Source of the DNA: Zoogloea sp016790385 | GTDB taxonomy: Bacteria; Pseudomonadota; Gammaproteobacteria; Burkholderiales; Rhodocyclaceae | Direction: 5' to 3' (one strand) | Assembly (NCBI RefSeq): GCF_041916735.1 | Contig: NZ_JAYRYY010000012.1 | DNA length: 64,000 nt | Shown: one piece after another, positions 61,423 to 64,000 of the stretch | Layout: each line of letters begins with the position of its first letter | Position numbering within the stretch: the first letter of the stretch is position 1 | Translations under genes and position numbers: made by a program | The notes under the pieces: model-generated | What the model was told of the DNA's origin: nothing | The model's input: only the letters and a program-made list of their open reading frames with translations | Databases searched by the model: none

Positions 61423-63681
61423 ATGAATATGTTGGTCAGCACGGCCCAAGATGAGTTGGTCGCATTTCTCGAGGAAGATGCGTGCCAACCCCTTTTCGTT
61501 GCGGGTTCAGCATGGAAGGTGCTGGTTGTTGATGATGACCCGGAAGTGCATCAGGCAACGGTCTTTGCCTTGAAGGGGCAGCATGTCTGCGGCAGGCCGC
61601 TCGAATTGCTGCACGCGTACTCGGCGGAAGAGGCCATGGCGTGTCTGAGGAACACGTCGGGCGTGGCGGTGATCTTTTTGGATGTCGTGATGGAGGGGCA
61701 TGACGACGGCCTTGAGCTGGTTCGGCGAATTCGCGGTGAGCTTGGCCTGACCGAATGTCGGATCATTCTGCGTACAGGTCAGCCCGGCTACGCGCCCGAG
61801 ATGAGCGTCATCCGGGATTACGACATCAACGATTACCGCACCAAGTCCGAACTGACGCATACACGGCTGATGACCACGCTCACGGCGGCCATCCGTTCCT
61901 ATGATCAGATCCGAGGGCTAACCGAAACTCATCTCGGTCTGCGGGCCCTGGCCGAGGGCGGGTCCCGGCTTTTCATTCCCCGGGATTCCCGCTCCTTCGC
62001 GGAGGCGGCCTTGAAGCAGTTGCAGACCTTGTTGGGATGCCCCATCGACGCGATCTTCTGCGGCCCGCTGGCGGGAGGCGGTGGCGAGGGTGATCCGGAT
62101 GCCATGGGCATCCTGGCGGCAACCGGTGCCTACGTTGCGCACGCCGGAAAAGGTCTGGACGGGCTTGCTCACTTCCCCTTGATGCCCTCGCTCCGGAAGG
62201 CGCGTGCGGAGCAAGCCCACGTCTTCGACGCAGATGCCATCTGTCTCTACCTCGGCCGGGCCCATGGCAAGGAGGCGCTGATCTGCGTACAGCATTCCGG
62301 GGTCGAGATCAGGCCCTTTGTAAGGCAGTTGGTCGAGATTCTGAGTGCCAACCTGTGTGTGGGTTTCGAGAATGTGGTGCTTTTCGAGCGGCTGCATTTC
62401 TATGCCTACTACGATCCGCTGACCAGGCTTCCCAACCGGACACGCTTCCTTGATCGTATGGATGAAGGTCTGGCCGGTTTTGCGGAGAGCAGATGGACCG
62501 TCGGAATCATCGATATTGTCCGATTCTCTGAACTCAATGACGCCTTGGGCCATCGCAGTGGCGATCTGCTGCTTATCGAGGTGACCCGCCGCTTGAAAGC
62601 GAGGGTCGGGAGCGAGGCCTTGGTGGCCCGGATCGCAGGCGATGCGTTCGGGATCTGCTGGCAGCCTGGTCCGGAGGGGGCGGCGGCCTTGCTTGATGTC
62701 TTCTCCGCGCCCTTCCTGGTGCGTGGGCACGCTGTACCCATGCGCGCACGTGCCGGCTTTGCCAATGCTGTCATGGCACCCGGTGGGGCGGTGGAGCTCC
62801 TTAAACGCGCCAATTTGGCGTTGAGCCATGCCAAGCTTGAAGGTGACCAGCACTGGCGCTATTTCAGTTCGGAGATGGAGTCGAGCACCCAGAGCCGCGT
62901 GCAACTGCTCAATGAACTGCGCTCGGCTTTGAATACGGGCAAGGGCCTTGAGTTGCACTATCAACCCCAGGTGCTGCCGACAAACGGGCGCATCGTGGGA
63001 TGTGAAGCCTTGATCCGCTGGATCAAGCCACAGGGCGAGAGCATCGCGCCCGATGTGTTCATCCCACTCGCCGAATATACCGGGCTGATTGTCGAGATCG
63101 GTGACTGGGTGTTTGCTGAAGCCTGCCGGCAGATTGTCCAGTGGGATCGCAGCGGTCTCCCCGCTTTCCGCGTTGGCATCAACATTTCCGCCGCTCAGTT
63201 TCGGGAGACCGATTTTGTCGCAAAAATTTCATCGGCAATCGAGATGTCGGGCGTGGACCCTGCGCGGCTGGAGCTTGAGATTACCGAATCGGTCGCGATG
63301 GAGGATCCGGAATCCGTTGCGCGCCAACTCCGAGAGTTGAAGGCGCTGGGCCTGCGAGTGGCTGTGGACGACTTTGGTTGCGGTTTCTCGTCGCTTGGCA
63401 GCCTGAACCGTCTGCCTTTTGATCGGATCAAGATTGATCGCGCTTTTGTCCGGGAGCTTACGCCATCGACTTCACAGGATTGTATTGCCCGGATAATCAT
63501 CAAACTGGCGAAGAGCCTGGGGTTGGAGGTGATCGCCGAGGGAGTCGAGACAGCTGAGCAGTCCCGTCTTCTTGAGGAAATGGGATGCAGGGAAATGCAG
63601 GGATTCCTTTACGGGAGACCCATGCACGCCGACGCCCTTGCTAGTTGGGTGGGGGGTGACCCAGCTTACCGATGCACCTGA
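61423..63681 (+). CDS. Response regulator with DUF3369, degenerate GGDEF and EAL domains
   Basis: 752 residues: receiver domain (about 30-160; phospho-acceptor Asp87 in VIFLDVVM), DUF3369 (about 180-320), GGDEF (about 325-475) whose signature reads AGDAF, so no cyclase activity is expected, and EAL (about 490-740) with CEALIRW, NISAAQF, DDFGCGFSSL and EGVET intact. It is probably a phosphorylation-controlled c-di-GMP phosphodiesterase producing pGpG for Orn. No kinase gene is adjacent. Confidence 0.93.
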   Translation: MNMLVSTAQDELVAFLEEDACQPLFVAGSAWKVLVVDDDPEVHQATVFALKGQHVCGRPLELLHAYSAEEAMACLRNTSGVAVIFLDVVMEGHDDGLELVRRIRGELGLTECRIILRTGQPGYAPEMSVIRDYDINDYRTKSELTHTRLMTTLTAAIRSYDQIRGLTETHLGLRALAEGGSRLFIPRDSRSFAEAALKQLQTLLGCPIDAIFCGPLAGGGGEGDPDAMGILAATGAYVAHAGKGLDGLAHFPLMPSLRKARAEQAHVFDADAICLYLGRAHGKEALICVQHSGVEIRPFVRQLVEILSANLCVGFENVVLFERLHFYAYYDPLTRLPNRTRFLDRMDEGLAGFAESRWTVGIIDIVRFSELNDALGHRSGDLLLIEVTRRLKARVGSEALVARIAGDAFGICWQPGPEGAAALLDVFSAPFLVRGHAVPMRARAGFANAVMAPGGAVELLKRANLALSHAKLEGDQHWRYFSSEMESSTQSRVQLLNELRSALNTGKGLELHYQPQVLPTNGRIVGCEALIRWIKPQGESIAPDVFIPLAEYTGLIVEIGDWVFAEACRQIVQWDRSGLPAFRVGINISAAQFRETDFVAKISSAIEMSGVDPARLELEITESVAMEDPESVARQLRELKALGLRVAVDDFGCGFSSLGSLNRLPFDRIKIDRAFVRELTPSTSQDCIARIIIKLAKSLGLEVIAEGVETAEQSRLLEEMGCREMQGFLYGRPMHADALASWVGGDPAYRCT

Positions 63682-63718
63682 ACTCACCGTGTCAGATGGA
63701 TTTATTTTCTTAATCTTG

Positions 63719-63746
63719 TTGACACGTAGTGATTGTTCTTTATAAT
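63719..63746 (+). promoter_or_regulatory. rrn promoter P1 (consensus sigma-70)
   Basis: TTGACA, 16 bp and TATAAT, both hexamers exact. It lies in the 319-bp region after the EAL gene, which holds no gene. The following CCTCTCTTCGCTGC recurs after P2. Confidence 0.85.
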
Positions 63747-63886
63747 TCGGCCTCTCTTCGCTGCGGCGCACAGTAAGTGTGTGTCGAGGCGGTGATGAGG
63801 AAGTGGCCGGGGAGTGAGGTTTGAGCTTCGGTTGCGTGCGGGTTGGGCGGTTTGTTTTCGGTGGTGTTAAACGGGAAACGAGTTGC

Positions 63887-63914
63887 TTGACAGGGCGGTT
63901 AAGCTCTGTATAAT
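63887..63914 (+). promoter_or_regulatory. rrn promoter P2 (consensus sigma-70)
   Basis: TTGACA, 16 bp and TATAAT again exact, followed by GCGCACCTCTTCGCTGC. Exactly 168 bp downstream of P1 with the same spacer length and start-site region. AT-rich segments upstream could act as an UP element. Confidence 0.9.
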
Positions 63915-63940
63915 GCGCACCTCTTCGCTGCTGTGGCAGC

Positions 63941-64000
63941 CGCTCTTTAAAAAGATGAACAACCGATAGGTGTGGGTACTCGGTTCTGAGGGGTAACTGG
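63941..64000 (+). promoter_or_regulatory. rRNA operon leader with boxA-like antitermination site
   Basis: CGCTCTTTAAAAAG (63941-63954) closely resembles the boxA consensus TGCTCTTTAACAA, and GAACAACCGATAGGTGTGGG downstream is typical of betaproteobacterial pre-16S leaders. The 16S rRNA gene itself is beyond the window end. Confidence 0.82.

Overview
The window is GC-rich and densely coded. It suggests a betaproteobacterium, most likely a denitrifying member of the Rhodocyclales. This rests on the pheT-ihfA-merR end, the Anbu proteasome homologue, a DUF2863 gene, the ppsR/ppsA pair, the NnrS/NorE/NorF nitric-oxide genes and a betaproteobacterial-style rRNA promoter and leader at the right edge. 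The genus cannot be fixed from this sequence.

Layout. 1-13.6 kb is housekeeping: pheT end, ihfA, MerR regulator, Anbu, rsgA/M48 protease, orn, an exonuclease-like gene with DUF294, an esterase, MaoC, a divergent selD/selU pair, Hpt, PhoH, a PrxQ-type peroxiredoxin and an Mth938-like gene. 13.7-24.1 kb carries an AlaA-like aminotransferase, hom and thrC. Here hom and thrC are separated by about 6.2 kb holding an ATPase/TPR gene pair (144-bp tandem repeats broken by a 100-N assembly gap), a DUF2249 protein, an HPP-CBS protein and a polytopic membrane protein. 24.2-32.4 kb holds a TonB receptor, an OmpA-like lipoprotein, a patatin, the nitric-oxide accessory cluster nnrS-fmdE-like-DUF6306-like-norE-norF, and an RRM protein. 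32.5-51.3 kb is again mostly core: recJ, a caspase-like pseudo-protease, lolC/E-lolD, an MCP behind a sigma-28-type promoter, comEC, msrB, ppsR and ppsA. 56.5-63.7 kb has a hydratase-like exported protein, nfeD-SPFH, two peptide-type ABC permeases and a response regulator-GGDEF-EAL protein. The window ends in two consensus promoters and a boxA-like leader, evidently the start of an rrn operon whose 16S gene lies outside.

The standout is 51.4-56.4 kb, a diversity-generating retroelement (DGR). A 132-bp template repeat (TR, 54496-54627) is non-coding but reads like the end of a formylglycine-generating-enzyme (FGE)/C-type-lectin domain full of AAC codons. The last 132 bp of the upstream DUF4062-like/NACHT/FGE gene (VR1) differ from it at 17 positions. 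All 17 are adenines in the TR, and none of the 106 other positions differ. A second variable repeat (VR2) ends the opposite-strand TIR-FGE gene: 17 adenine differences plus 3 internal non-adenine ones. Both VRs are followed by the same flank and a short GC hairpin, together forming an 89-bp inverted repeat. Next to the TR only the C-terminal end of a reverse transcriptase survives (54673-55062). The catalytic core is gone and no avd gene fits. So this is a one-template, two-target DGR feeding two conflict/defence-like sensors, either recently disabled or served by a reverse transcriptase in trans.
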